Source of the DNA: Microbacterium esteraromaticum
GTDB lineage: Bacteria > Actinomycetota > Actinomycetes > Actinomycetales > Microbacteriaceae
Direction of reading: 5' to 3'
Assembly (NCBI RefSeq): GCF_014084045.1
Contig: NZ_CP043732.1
Span: 1,798,001-1,862,000, forward strand
Length of the DNA: 64,000 nt
How positions within the stretch are numbered: the stretch's first letter is position 1; every line of letters starts with the position of its first letter. The notes beneath the pieces are model-generated. The model worked only from the letters and a program-made list of their open reading frames with translations, did not search any database and had not been told where the DNA came from. This document shows, in pieces, positions 16,087-22,764 of this stretch. Both the position numbers and the translations under genes were made by a program.

Positions 16087-16124
16087 GCGCGGTGGCATCC
16101 GGCAGGTTCCGGATGCCACCGCGC
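16087..16124 (+). terminator. Perfect 16-bp intra-operon hairpin
   Basis: GCGCGGTGGCATCCGG (16087-16102) and its exact complement (16109-16124) enclose a 6-nt loop. It lies between the binding-protein stop and the permease start, 8 nt before ATG 16133. It probably acts as a partial terminator or 3' RNA stabiliser for the binding-protein message. Confidence 0.75.
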
Positions 16125-16132
16125 GCCGCACC

Positions 16133-17149
16133 ATGACACGCATCGCCTCCACCACTGAGCCGCACCCCACCCCTCCGGGGCGGGCGAGCGCGGCGACCCG
16201 CGGGCGCCTGTTCGACGCGAAGCTGCTGATCGGCATTCTCGTCGTCGCGGCCCTGCTCGTCGCCTCGCTGTTCACCGGCGTATACGACATCGCGGGCGCC
16301 GCCGACGGCGCCGAGATGTTCCAGATCACCCGCGTCCCTCGTACCATCGCGCTCGTGCTCGCGGGCGCCTCCATGGCCATGGCCGGTCTGGTCATGCAGC
16401 TGCTGACGCAGAACCGCTTCGTCGAGCCGACCACCACCGGTACGACCGAATGGGCGGGGCTCGGCCTGCTCACGGTCATGGTGCTGGTTCCGCACCCGTC
16501 GCTCCCGCTGCGCATGGCAGGCGCCGTCGTCGCCGCGTTCATCGGCACCATGATCTTCTTCCTGTTCCTGAAGAGGGTGTCGCTGCGCTCCTCGCTGATC
16601 GTCCCCATCGTCGGCATCATGCTCGGCGCGGTCGTCGGGGCCGTGTCGACCTACCTGGCCCTCGCCACCAACACGCTGCAGAGCCTCGGCGTCTGGTTCG
16701 CCGGCAGCTTCACCTCGGTGCTGCGCGGTCAGTACGAGATGCTCTGGATCGTGGCCGTGGTGGGTGTGATCGTCTTCGTCGTCGCCGACCGGCTCACCGT
16801 CGCCGGCCTCGGCGAGGAGATCGCCACCAATGTCGGACTCGACTACGACCGCATCATGCTGCTCGGCACCGCGCTCATCGCCGTCGTCACCGGCGTGGTC
16901 ACCGTCGTCGTCGGCAACCTGCCCTTCCTCGGGCTGATCGTGCCCAACATCGTCTCGATGCTGCGCGGAGACGACCTGCGCAGCAACCTGCCGTGGGTGT
17001 GCCTGCTGGGCATCGGCATCGTCACGCTCTGCGACCTGATCGGCCGCATCATCGTGATGCCTTTCGAGGTGCCGGTGTCGCTCATCCTCGGTATCGTCGG
17101 CGCCGTCGTGTTCGTGCTCCTCCTGCTCAGGCAGCGTCGCCGTGCTTAG
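16133..17149 (+). CDS. Siderophore ABC transporter permease (FecCD family), 1
   Basis: The 338-residue integral membrane protein belongs to the BtuC/FecCD permease family. The N-terminal tail is about 35 residues and Pro/Thr-rich, followed by multiple membrane segments. IARVPRT-like family motif appears as ITRVPRTIALVLAGA, and LPFLGLIVPNIVSMLRGDDLRSNLP is the conserved cytoplasmic loop that contacts the ATPase. It forms the translocation channel with the next gene product. The start ATG 16133 lies just after the intra-operon hairpin and lacks a good Shine-Dalgarno sequence. The 3' end overlaps the next gene by 8 nt. Confidence 0.88.
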   Translation: MTRIASTTEPHPTPPGRASAATRGRLFDAKLLIGILVVAALLVASLFTGVYDIAGAADGAEMFQITRVPRTIALVLAGASMAMAGLVMQLLTQNRFVEPTTTGTTEWAGLGLLTVMVLVPHPSLPLRMAGAVVAAFIGTMIFFLFLKRVSLRSSLIVPIVGIMLGAVVGAVSTYLALATNTLQSLGVWFAGSFTSVLRGQYEMLWIVAVVGVIVFVVADRLTVAGLGEEIATNVGLDYDRIMLLGTALIAVVTGVVTVVVGNLPFLGLIVPNIVSMLRGDDLRSNLPWVCLLGIGIVTLCDLIGRIIVMPFEVPVSLILGIVGAVVFVLLLLRQRRRA

Positions 17150-18182
17150 GCCGGTCGAGAGCGCGCAGCCCGCGCCCGCACGCGCAACGGCGGGCTGGTT
17201 CGCGGATGCCCGTGCGCGACGTCGCTATCTGATCGCGCTGACGATCCTCATCGTCCTGTCGGCGGGCTTCGGCGTCGGCCTGCTCGCCTGGGAGAACCCG
17301 ATGCCCTTCGGCACCGCCGGATTCTGGCGCATCGCCGAGCTGCGTTTCACCAACGTGCTCGTCATGATCATCGTCGCGGTGTGCCAGGCCGTGGCGACCG
17401 TCAGCTTCCAGACCGTGGCGACGAACCGCATCGTCACGCCGTCGATCCTCGGCTTCGAGTCGCTGTACCGCGCGGTGCAGACCTCGTCCGTGTACCTCTT
17501 CGGCATCGCCGGGCTCGTCGCGATGCAGGGGCTGCTGCAGTTCGGCATCCAGATCGCCGTGATGGTGGGTCTCGCCATGCTGCTCTACGGCTGGCTGCTC
17601 ACCGGACGCTACGCGAACCTGCAGATCATGCTGCTGATCGGCATCGTGATCGGCGGAGGGCTCGGCGCGATCGCCACCTTCATGCAGCGGCTGCTCACGC
17701 CGAGCGAGTTCGACGTACTGGCCGCGCGCCTGTTCGGCAACATCTCGAACGCCGATCCGTCATATCTTCCGGTGGCCGTGCCGCTGTGCGTCACGGCATC
17801 CGCTCTGCTCTGGATGCGCGCCAGGCGCCTCAACGTGATGGCTCTCGGCGCCGACACCGCGAACGCGCTCGGCGTGAACCACCGGCGCGAGCTGATGACC
17901 ACGCTCTTCCTCGTCGCCGTGCTGATGGCGACCTCGACGGCCCTGGTCGGGCCGATGACGTTCCTCGGCTTCCTCGTCGCGACGCTGGCGTATCAGTTCG
18001 CGGGCTCCGACGATCATCGGCTGGTGTTCCCGATCGCGGTGCTGACCGCCTTCACGATCCTGTCTGGTGCGTACTTCGTGATGCGCAACATCTTCTACGC
18101 GCAGGGCGTCGTCTCGATCATCATCGAACTGGTCGGCGGCGTCGTGTTCCTCATCGTCATCCTCAAGAAGGGCCGCCTGTGA
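17142..18182 (+). CDS. Siderophore ABC transporter permease (FecCD family), 2
   Basis: The 346-residue membrane protein is the second FecCD-type permease. It starts at GTG 17142 inside the end of the previous gene. Typical segments are FTNVLVMIIVAVCQAVATVSFQ (an early membrane helix, shortened here), NRIVTPSILGFESLY (the TPSILG family motif), and VGPMTFLGFLVATLAYQFAG before the last helices. It pairs with the first permease to make a heterodimeric channel, as in YclN/YclO or FatC/FatD. The stop overlaps the ATPase start by 4 nt (GTGA). Confidence 0.88.
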   Translation: MLRPVESAQPAPARATAGWFADARARRRYLIALTILIVLSAGFGVGLLAWENPMPFGTAGFWRIAELRFTNVLVMIIVAVCQAVATVSFQTVATNRIVTPSILGFESLYRAVQTSSVYLFGIAGLVAMQGLLQFGIQIAVMVGLAMLLYGWLLTGRYANLQIMLLIGIVIGGGLGAIATFMQRLLTPSEFDVLAARLFGNISNADPSYLPVAVPLCVTASALLWMRARRLNVMALGADTANALGVNHRRELMTTLFLVAVLMATSTALVGPMTFLGFLVATLAYQFAGSDDHRLVFPIAVLTAFTILSGAYFVMRNIFYAQGVVSIIIELVGGVVFLIVILKKGRL

Positions 18183-18934
18183 TCACCATCGAGAAGGTTC
18201 GCCGGGAGTACGCGAGCGATGTCGCGATCGGGCCGGTCGACCTCGTCATCCCGGCGGGAGGGATCACCGCGCTGATCGGGCCGAACGGCGCGGGCAAGTC
18301 GACGCTGCTCACGATGGTGGGCCGGCTGATGGGGATGGACGCCGGAGCGATCGAGATCGCCGGATTCGACGTGGCCTCGACGAAGTCGGCCGACCTCGCC
18401 AAGGTCGTGTCGATCCTGCGGCAGGAGAACCACTTCGTCACCCGGTTGACGGTGCGCCAGCTCGTCGGCTTCGGGCGCTTCCCGCACTCGAAGGGCCGCC
18501 TGACCAGGGCCGATGAGGACGTCATCAGCCGGTCGATCGACTTCCTCGATCTCGGGATGCTCGAGCACCGCTACCTCGACGAGCTCTCGGGCGGTCAGCG
18601 TCAGCGCGCGTACGTCGCCATGGTGCTCGCACAGGACACGGATGTGGTGCTGCTCGACGAGCCGCTGAACAACCTCGACATGAAGCACGCCGTGACGATG
18701 ATGGCGCAGCTGCGTCGCGCCGCCGACGAGCTGGGTCGCACGATCGTCATCGTGCTGCACGACATCAACTTCGCGGGCCATTACGCCGACCGGATCTGCG
18801 CCATGAAGGACGGGCAGGTCGTGGAGTTCGGCACCCCGGCCGAGATCATGACCGACGAGGTGCTCACGCGCGTGTTCGAGACGCCCGTGCAGGTGATCGA
18901 CGGCCCGCACGGACCACTGGCCGTGTACTACTGA
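18179..18934 (+). CDS. Siderophore ABC transporter ATP-binding protein
   Basis: The 251-residue ATPase has all ABC motifs: Walker A GPNGAGKST (about residues 35-43), Q-loop QENHFVT, signature LSGGQRQR (about 138-145), Walker B VVLLDEP with the D-loop NNLDM, and the switch His in VLHDINFAGHYADR. The family is FepC/FecE/YclP, which powers ferric-siderophore uptake. GTG 18179 overlaps the permease stop (GTGA), supporting this start over longer in-frame extensions. It is the last gene of the iron-uptake operon; a type B palindromic element follows at 18977. Confidence 0.92.
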   Translation: MITIEKVRREYASDVAIGPVDLVIPAGGITALIGPNGAGKSTLLTMVGRLMGMDAGAIEIAGFDVASTKSADLAKVVSILRQENHFVTRLTVRQLVGFGRFPHSKGRLTRADEDVISRSIDFLDLGMLEHRYLDELSGGQRQRAYVAMVLAQDTDVVLLDEPLNNLDMKHAVTMMAQLRRAADELGRTIVIVLHDINFAGHYADRICAMKDGQVVEFGTPAEIMTDEVLTRVFETPVQVIDGPHGPLAVYY

Positions 18935-18976
18935 GCCGTCCGGGTCGATGCGCCCGGGGCATCCCGCGCTCTCCGT

Positions 18977-19055
18977 ACGGATGTCGGCGGGAAACACGGA
19001 TGTCGGCGGGAATCGCGTGTTCCTGCCGACATCTGTGATCTGCGCCGACATCCGT
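18977..19055. repeat. Palindromic intergenic element, word type B, copy 1
   Basis: Word ACGGATGTCGGCGGGAA occurs at 18977-18993 and again at 18996-19012. Inverted words follow: TTCCTGCCGACATCTGT at 19020-19036 and TGCGCCGACATCCGT at 19041-19055. The two-direct plus two-inverted plan can fold into one long or two shorter hairpins. It lies between convergent genes. Confidence 0.8.
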
Positions 19056-19092
19056 GGGAGACGGGGGACAGCGGCGCCGCGGGCGCGGGGGC

Positions 19093-20037
19093 TCAGCGGT
19101 CGCGGTGGTCTTCGGGGGCGAGGCGGGCGCCGCGGCGCGGCTCGCGCGACCCGGATGCCCAGATCAGGCGGATGATGCGCTGGCGGTGCCCGCTCCATGG
19201 GGCGAGCAGCTCGAGCATCCCGTCGTCATCGGTGCGATGCCCCGTCAGCGCGAAGCCGACCTCGTGCGCGAGGTGGTAGTCCCCGACGCTCACGGCGTCG
19301 GGGTCGCCGAGCGCACGGATGCGCGTCTCGGCCGAGGTCCACACCCCCACACCCGGCAGACTGGTCAGCACACGGTCGCGGGCCGCGCCGTCTTCCGCAG
19401 CCAGCGCGGCGCGCTCGACGCTCGCGCCGCGCCGCGCGGCGGCCACGATCGTGCGCGACTGCGGCGGCTCCACGGCCGCACGGTGCCACTCCCACGACGG
19501 GATGCCCCGCCACACCTCATGCGACGGCGAGGCGAACATCGGTCGTGGCGTCGGCCCCGGCGCGCGCTGCCCGAAGCGGGAGACGAGCTGCCGCCACGCT
19601 CCGAACGCCTGCATGCCGGTGACCTTCTGCTCGATGATCGCGCATGCGAGGGCGTCGAAGACGCGGCCGGTGCGCGCCATCCGGATGCCCGGATGCCGCC
19701 GCGCGACCTCCCCGAGCTTCGGATGCATCGACACATCGAAGCCCGTGTCGTCGTCGTCCGCGCCGCACAGCCGCGGCACGGCGTCGAGCGCCTCCTCGGC
19801 GCCCGGCCCCCATGCGGCGGCGTGGATGCCCTCGGAGCCCCGCCGGAGACAGAGCGTCGCGACAGCGGCATCCGTCCGGAAAGCCATCCAGATCCGCTGG
19901 CCGTCGACGACCATCGTCGGGTCGCCCGCGCCGCGGCGCAGCATGCCGACGGTGCGCATCAGGTCGAGCGCGGCCCGGGGCCTGTAGACGGACTCCCGCA
20001 CCGGCGCGTGCGCGACGGCATCCGTCATCAAGGTCAT
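19093..20037 (-). CDS. HhH-GPD DNA-3-methyladenine glycosylase (AlkA-like)
   Basis: The 314-residue protein resembles the AlkA/HhH-GPD base-excision glycosylase family. CAIIEQKVTGMQAFGAWRQL matches the conserved helix before the HhH domain, LPGVGVWTSAE is the helix-hairpin-helix, and Asp253 in SVGDYHL is the expected catalytic residue. Such enzymes remove alkylated bases (3-methyladenine and similar). The N-terminal 130 residues form the AlkA N-domain-like region. ATG 20037 follows TAGGGT by exactly 6 nt, pointing to a leaderless start. It is monocistronic, bounded by type B elements on both sides. Confidence 0.82.
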   Translation of the reverse strand: MTLMTDAVAHAPVRESVYRPRAALDLMRTVGMLRRGAGDPTMVVDGQRIWMAFRTDAAVATLCLRRGSEGIHAAAWGPGAEEALDAVPRLCGADDDDTGFDVSMHPKLGEVARRHPGIRMARTGRVFDALACAIIEQKVTGMQAFGAWRQLVSRFGQRAPGPTPRPMFASPSHEVWRGIPSWEWHRAAVEPPQSRTIVAAARRGASVERAALAAEDGAARDRVLTSLPGVGVWTSAETRIRALGDPDAVSVGDYHLAHEVGFALTGHRTDDDGMLELLAPWSGHRQRIIRLIWASGSREPRRGARLAPEDHRDR

Positions 20038-20043
20038 GCATGC

Positions 20044-20049
20044 ACCCTA
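20044..20049 (-). promoter_or_regulatory. Leaderless-type -10 box (TAGGGT) of the AlkA-like gene
   Basis: On the minus strand TAGGGT is followed by GCATGC and then ATG 20037. The start codon lies inside TGCATGCA, a palindrome. Confidence 0.5.
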
Positions 20050-20088
20050 CGCGCCGCCGCTGACAGCGCCTCCCGACCGGGGCTGATC

Positions 20089-20172
20089 CGCCGACACCCC
20101 CACCTTGCGCCGACACCCCTATCTGCTTCCGTCCACACCTGGGGGTGTCGACGGGAAGTGGGGGTCTCGGCG
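20089..20172. repeat. Palindromic intergenic element, word type B, copy 2
   Basis: CGCCGACACCCCCA (20089-20102) and CGCCGACACCCCT (20108-20120) are followed by the inverted words TGGGGGTGTCGACGGG (20140-20155) and TGGGGGTCTCGGCG (20159-20172). The plan equals that of 18977-19055, with a related core CCGACA(T/C)CC. It is 7 nt from the stop of the winged-helix regulator. Confidence 0.8.
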
Positions 20173-20179
20173 AGGAAGG

Positions 20180-20869
20180 TCAGAAGCGGTCGGGCGAGGG
20201 GGTGCCGTGGCCGTAGCGGATCGACACGTCTGCGTGGCGGTCGAAGCGGTAGCCGACGCCGCGCACGGTGCGCACGATGTCCTCGTGGCGACCGAGCTTG
20301 GCCCGGAGGCGCCGCACGTGCACGTCGATGGTGCGCTCGCCGGGGGCATCCTCATCCGACGACGCCTGCCACAGCGCCGAGACCAGCTCGCTGCGCTCGA
20401 TCGTGCGGCCCTCGCGCAGCACCAGGTACTGCAGCAGCTCGAACTCCTTGTAGGTGAACGAGGCGGACTCGCCGTCGAGCAGCACGCGCTTGCGGGAGAT
20501 GTCGACGACGACGCCGGACTCCTCGTCCTTCTCCTCCTCGACCGCCGCGTTGGCGCGGGCGATGGCACCGGGCTCGTGAAGCGCGAGGCGCACGACATCG
20601 AGGTCGCGGCCGCCCGCGGACTGCGGGGCGAGGGCGACGGTCGCGTGCGTCTCGGCGGTCGGGGCGAGCTCCGCGAGCGTGCGGCGCAGCGCGTCGACGA
20701 GCACGGGGAGGCTCACGCCCGCTGACGCCGCCTTGATCTCGTCGATGCCGACGTAGAGGGCGAAGCCGCGCGGCGAGCGGACGGAGGGGAGGTCTGCGGC
20801 GGCGTCGGCCTGCGAGATGACGCGAACGGGGGCGGTGACGGGACGCTCGACGAGTGCGGTGTTCGACAT
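20180..20869 (-). CDS. Orphan winged-helix regulator (OmpR/PhoB-type DNA-binding domain)
   Basis: The 229-residue protein has a C-terminal OmpR/PhoB-type winged helix (about residues 118-215): FTYKEFELLQYLVLREGRTI, then RTIDVHVRRLRAKLG and VRTVRGVGYRF. The N-terminal ~115 residues lack the receiver-domain pattern and its phospho-accepting Asp; they contain FALYVGIDEIKAASAGVSLP and look like a small alpha/beta domain of unknown function. No sensor kinase is nearby. It therefore probably senses something other than phosphorylation. ATG 20869 has AAGGATC upstream. A consensus-like promoter at 21137-21166 predicts a leader of about 260 nt, long enough for regulation. Confidence 0.82.
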   Translation of the reverse strand: MSNTALVERPVTAPVRVISQADAAADLPSVRSPRGFALYVGIDEIKAASAGVSLPVLVDALRRTLAELAPTAETHATVALAPQSAGGRDLDVVRLALHEPGAIARANAAVEEEKDEESGVVVDISRKRVLLDGESASFTYKEFELLQYLVLREGRTIERSELVSALWQASSDEDAPGERTIDVHVRRLRAKLGRHEDIVRTVRGVGYRFDRHADVSIRYGHGTPSPDRF

Positions 20870-21136
20870 GATGATGGATCCTTCACGGATGCGTGAGCCG
20901 AGGGCTCTGGATGCGTTGCACGAATGACCGGGCGGAGCCGGTGGGGAGATGAGCGCGAAGGGTGGGCGCTCAGAGACTCGTCCTCAGATCGAGGAGAATT
21001 CAGCGAGTCAGGCTGGGTGGTTGCGCCTTAGCAACACATTCGGCAACACGTGCCAACGCGACCGGGCATCATCATCCCGGCAGTCCCGTTCGCCTCCTGG
21101 GCGGACAAAGGGCTTGCGTTGGTGGTCATGGGGGTG

Positions 21137-21166
21137 ATTATTTCCCACGATGACCCACCATGTCAA
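21137..21166 (-). promoter_or_regulatory. Sigma-70 promoter for the winged-helix regulator
   Basis: On the minus strand TTGACA (21161-21166) is followed after 18 nt by AATAAT (21137-21142). The perfect -35 and AT-rich -10 stand out in this DNA. The gene starts about 260 nt downstream. Confidence 0.7.
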
Positions 21167-21197
21167 AACGTGACAATCCCGGGCATGAAACACGACG

Positions 21198-21203
21198 TAA
21201 CGT
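21198..21203 (+). promoter_or_regulatory. Leaderless-type -10 box (TAACGT) for GNAT gene
   Basis: TAACGT is 6 nt before GTG 21210; no Shine-Dalgarno sequence is present. Confidence 0.45.
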
Positions 21204-21209
21204 TGTGGG

Positions 21210-21518
21210 GTGAGTTCAACCGCCCGTGCCTTCGATTTCGTGTTCCTCGACGAGAAGGATGCGTCTCGCTACACCCTCACGCGTGGCGGCGAGCTGCTCA
21301 GCGTGCTCGACTACCGCGACGACGGCAGCACGGTGGCGATGACACGGGCGTACACGATCCCGATCCATCGCGGGCGCGGGTATGCGGCCAAAGTGGTGGC
21401 CGGCGCCGTCGCCGACCTCGAGGCGCGGGGCGACCGCAGCGTCGACCCCGTGTGCTGGTACGTCGCCGACTGGTTCGACGCGCATCCGGACAAGCGTCAT
21501 ATGCTCCGGCCCCGCTGA
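21210..21518 (+). CDS. Small GNAT-type N-acetyltransferase (YidJ/Gtn-like)
   Basis: The 102-residue protein looks like the short acetyltransferase-like group (UPF-type Gcn5-related, as in human NAT8-less YJDJ relatives). LSVLDYRDDGSTVAMTRAYT is the beta-hairpin core, IPIHRGRGYAAKVVAGAVAD carries the acetyl-CoA-binding HRGRGYA motif (Q/RxxGxG/A) and VCWYVADWFDAHPD the C-terminal strand and helix. The target substrate is unknown; family members are often protein or metabolite acetyltransferases. GTG 21210 is chosen because the domain starts immediately and TAACGT is 6 nt upstream. It is followed by sbcD in the same direction but with a separate promoter. Confidence 0.72.
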   Translation: MSSTARAFDFVFLDEKDASRYTLTRGGELLSVLDYRDDGSTVAMTRAYTIPIHRGRGYAAKVVAGAVADLEARGDRSVDPVCWYVADWFDAHPDKRHMLRPR

Positions 21519-21562
21519 CCGTGAGAGCCGCGGCGAAGGCGCAGTGCGCCGGGTCGCGGCAC

Positions 21563-21607
21563 GCCTCGGACATGATGTCGGAGGCCCTGCATACCGTGTG
21601 GGTATGC
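21563..21607 (+). promoter_or_regulatory. Leaderless-type promoter and two palindromes before sbcD
   Basis: GCCTCGGACAT and ATGTCGGAGGC (21563-21573, 21575-21585) form an inverted repeat with one mismatch around a single base. Then GCATACC (21589-21595) and GGTATGC (21601-21607) form a perfect 7-bp inverted repeat that includes the -10 box TACCGT (21592-21597) and ATG 21604, which are 6 nt apart. Confidence 0.5.
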
Positions 21608-22764
21608 GAATCCTGCACACCTCCGACTGGCACGTCGGCCGCACGTTCCACGGGCACTCCACGCTCGCGGCGCTGGCCGAGGTGCTCGACGCGCTGGTCG
21701 CGCAGGTGCGTGAGCACGCGGTCGACGTGGTGGTCGTCGCGGGTGACGTGTTCGATTCGGCCACCCCGGCGGCGTCCGCGTACACGCTGCTCGACGATGC
21801 CCTCCTCGCCCTGCACGAGACCGGCGCCACCGTCGTCATGACGAGCGGCAACCATGACTCCGCAGCGCGTCTGGGGTTCCACTCCCGCCTGCTGCGAGAC
21901 GGCATCCACGTGCTCACCGACCCGCTCGCGATCGCAGAGCCCGTCACGGTGCACGACGAGCACGGCCCCGTTCATTTCTTCGGCATCCCCTATCTCGAGC
22001 CGGCCATCGTGCGTCAGCACTGGATCGACGGCGAGCCTGCGCTGCGCACCCAGGCGCAGGTGATCGACCACGCGATGCGTCTCGTGCACGAGGGCATGGC
22101 GGCGCATGAGGGCCGCTCGGTCGCCATCGCGCACTGCTTCGCTGCCGGCGTTGACGTCACCGCCGGGCTCGAGCGCGAGGTGCGCCAGGGCGGTCTCGAC
22201 CTGGTGCCGCTCGCCGCATTCGACGGGCCCGACTACGTCGCCCTCGGCCACATCCACGGCCGCCAGCAGCTGAGCGACCGTGTTCGCTACTCAGGAGCCC
22301 CGCTGCACTACAGCTTCGGCGAGCAGCACAGGCAGCGCGGCTCGTGGCTCGTCGAGCTCGACGCCGCCGGCCTCGCGTCGGTCGAATGGCTCGACCTCCC
22401 CGTTCCGCGGGCGCTGGCGACCCTCACCGGAACGCTCGATGGGATCCTCGCCGACGAGGACCTGGCTCGGCACGCCGAAGACTGGGTGTGCGTCGTCTAC
22501 ACCGATGCGGTGCCGCAGCACGAGCCGATGAGGCGCCTGCGCGAGCGCTTCCCGTTCTGCGCACTCGTGCAGCATCAGCCCGCTGAGGCGGATGCCGGCG
22601 ACCAGCGCTCCTACACGCAGCGGCTGCGCGCCGCGGTCAGCGACGCAGACCGCATCGAGGCGTTCCTCGAGCACGTGCGGGCGGGCCAGGGCGCGTCCGA
22701 GCGCGAGGCGGAGCTGATCCGCGAGGTCCTCGACGACCGCGTGCGCGCCGAGGCACTCGTCTGA
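21604..22764 (+). CDS. sbcD: Exonuclease SbcCD subunit D
   Basis: The 386-residue protein is the Mre11-like nuclease subunit. Metallophosphoesterase motifs are visible in order: HTSDWHVG (Asp8, His10), VVVVAGDVFD (about 42-51), MTSGNHD (about 79-85), and the C-terminal HIHG (about 218-221). SbcD uses Mn2+ for exo- and hairpin-endonuclease activity in DNA repair. ATG 21604 is the start because the first motif begins here. The stop overlaps the sbcC start by 1 nt (TGATG), so translation is coupled. Its promoter region is palindromic across the start codon. Confidence 0.95.
   Translation: MRILHTSDWHVGRTFHGHSTLAALAEVLDALVAQVREHAVDVVVVAGDVFDSATPAASAYTLLDDALLALHETGATVVMTSGNHDSAARLGFHSRLLRDGIHVLTDPLAIAEPVTVHDEHGPVHFFGIPYLEPAIVRQHWIDGEPALRTQAQVIDHAMRLVHEGMAAHEGRSVAIAHCFAAGVDVTAGLEREVRQGGLDLVPLAAFDGPDYVALGHIHGRQQLSDRVRYSGAPLHYSFGEQHRQRGSWLVELDAAGLASVEWLDLPVPRALATLTGTLDGILADEDLARHAEDWVCVVYTDAVPQHEPMRRLRERFPFCALVQHQPAEADAGDQRSYTQRLRAAVSDADRIEAFLEHVRAGQGASEREAELIREVLDDRVRAEALV

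Larger units (their letters stand above)
20870..21209. other. Long intergenic region with winged-helix leader and two promoters
   Basis: This 340-bp stretch holds no convincing gene; short open frames in it have atypical composition and no ribosome-binding site. Most of it would be the 5' leader of the winged-helix regulator. Within the leader, CCGGGC and CCCGG around ATCATCAT can form a hairpin near 21062-21083, and GTTGC-GCAAC forms another near 21019-21034. The right part carries the leftward promoter 21137-21166 and the rightward box 21198-21203. Confidence 0.6.

Noticed and set aside
18977..20172. Repeated short words as a possible CRISPR array
   Set aside because: Only two direct copies occur per element, the other two are inverted, spacing is a few bases, and no cas genes are present.
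20949..21153. Two short plus-strand open frames in the winged-helix leader
   Set aside because: They have no ribosome-binding site, no coding bias and lie in the leader of a minus-strand gene.
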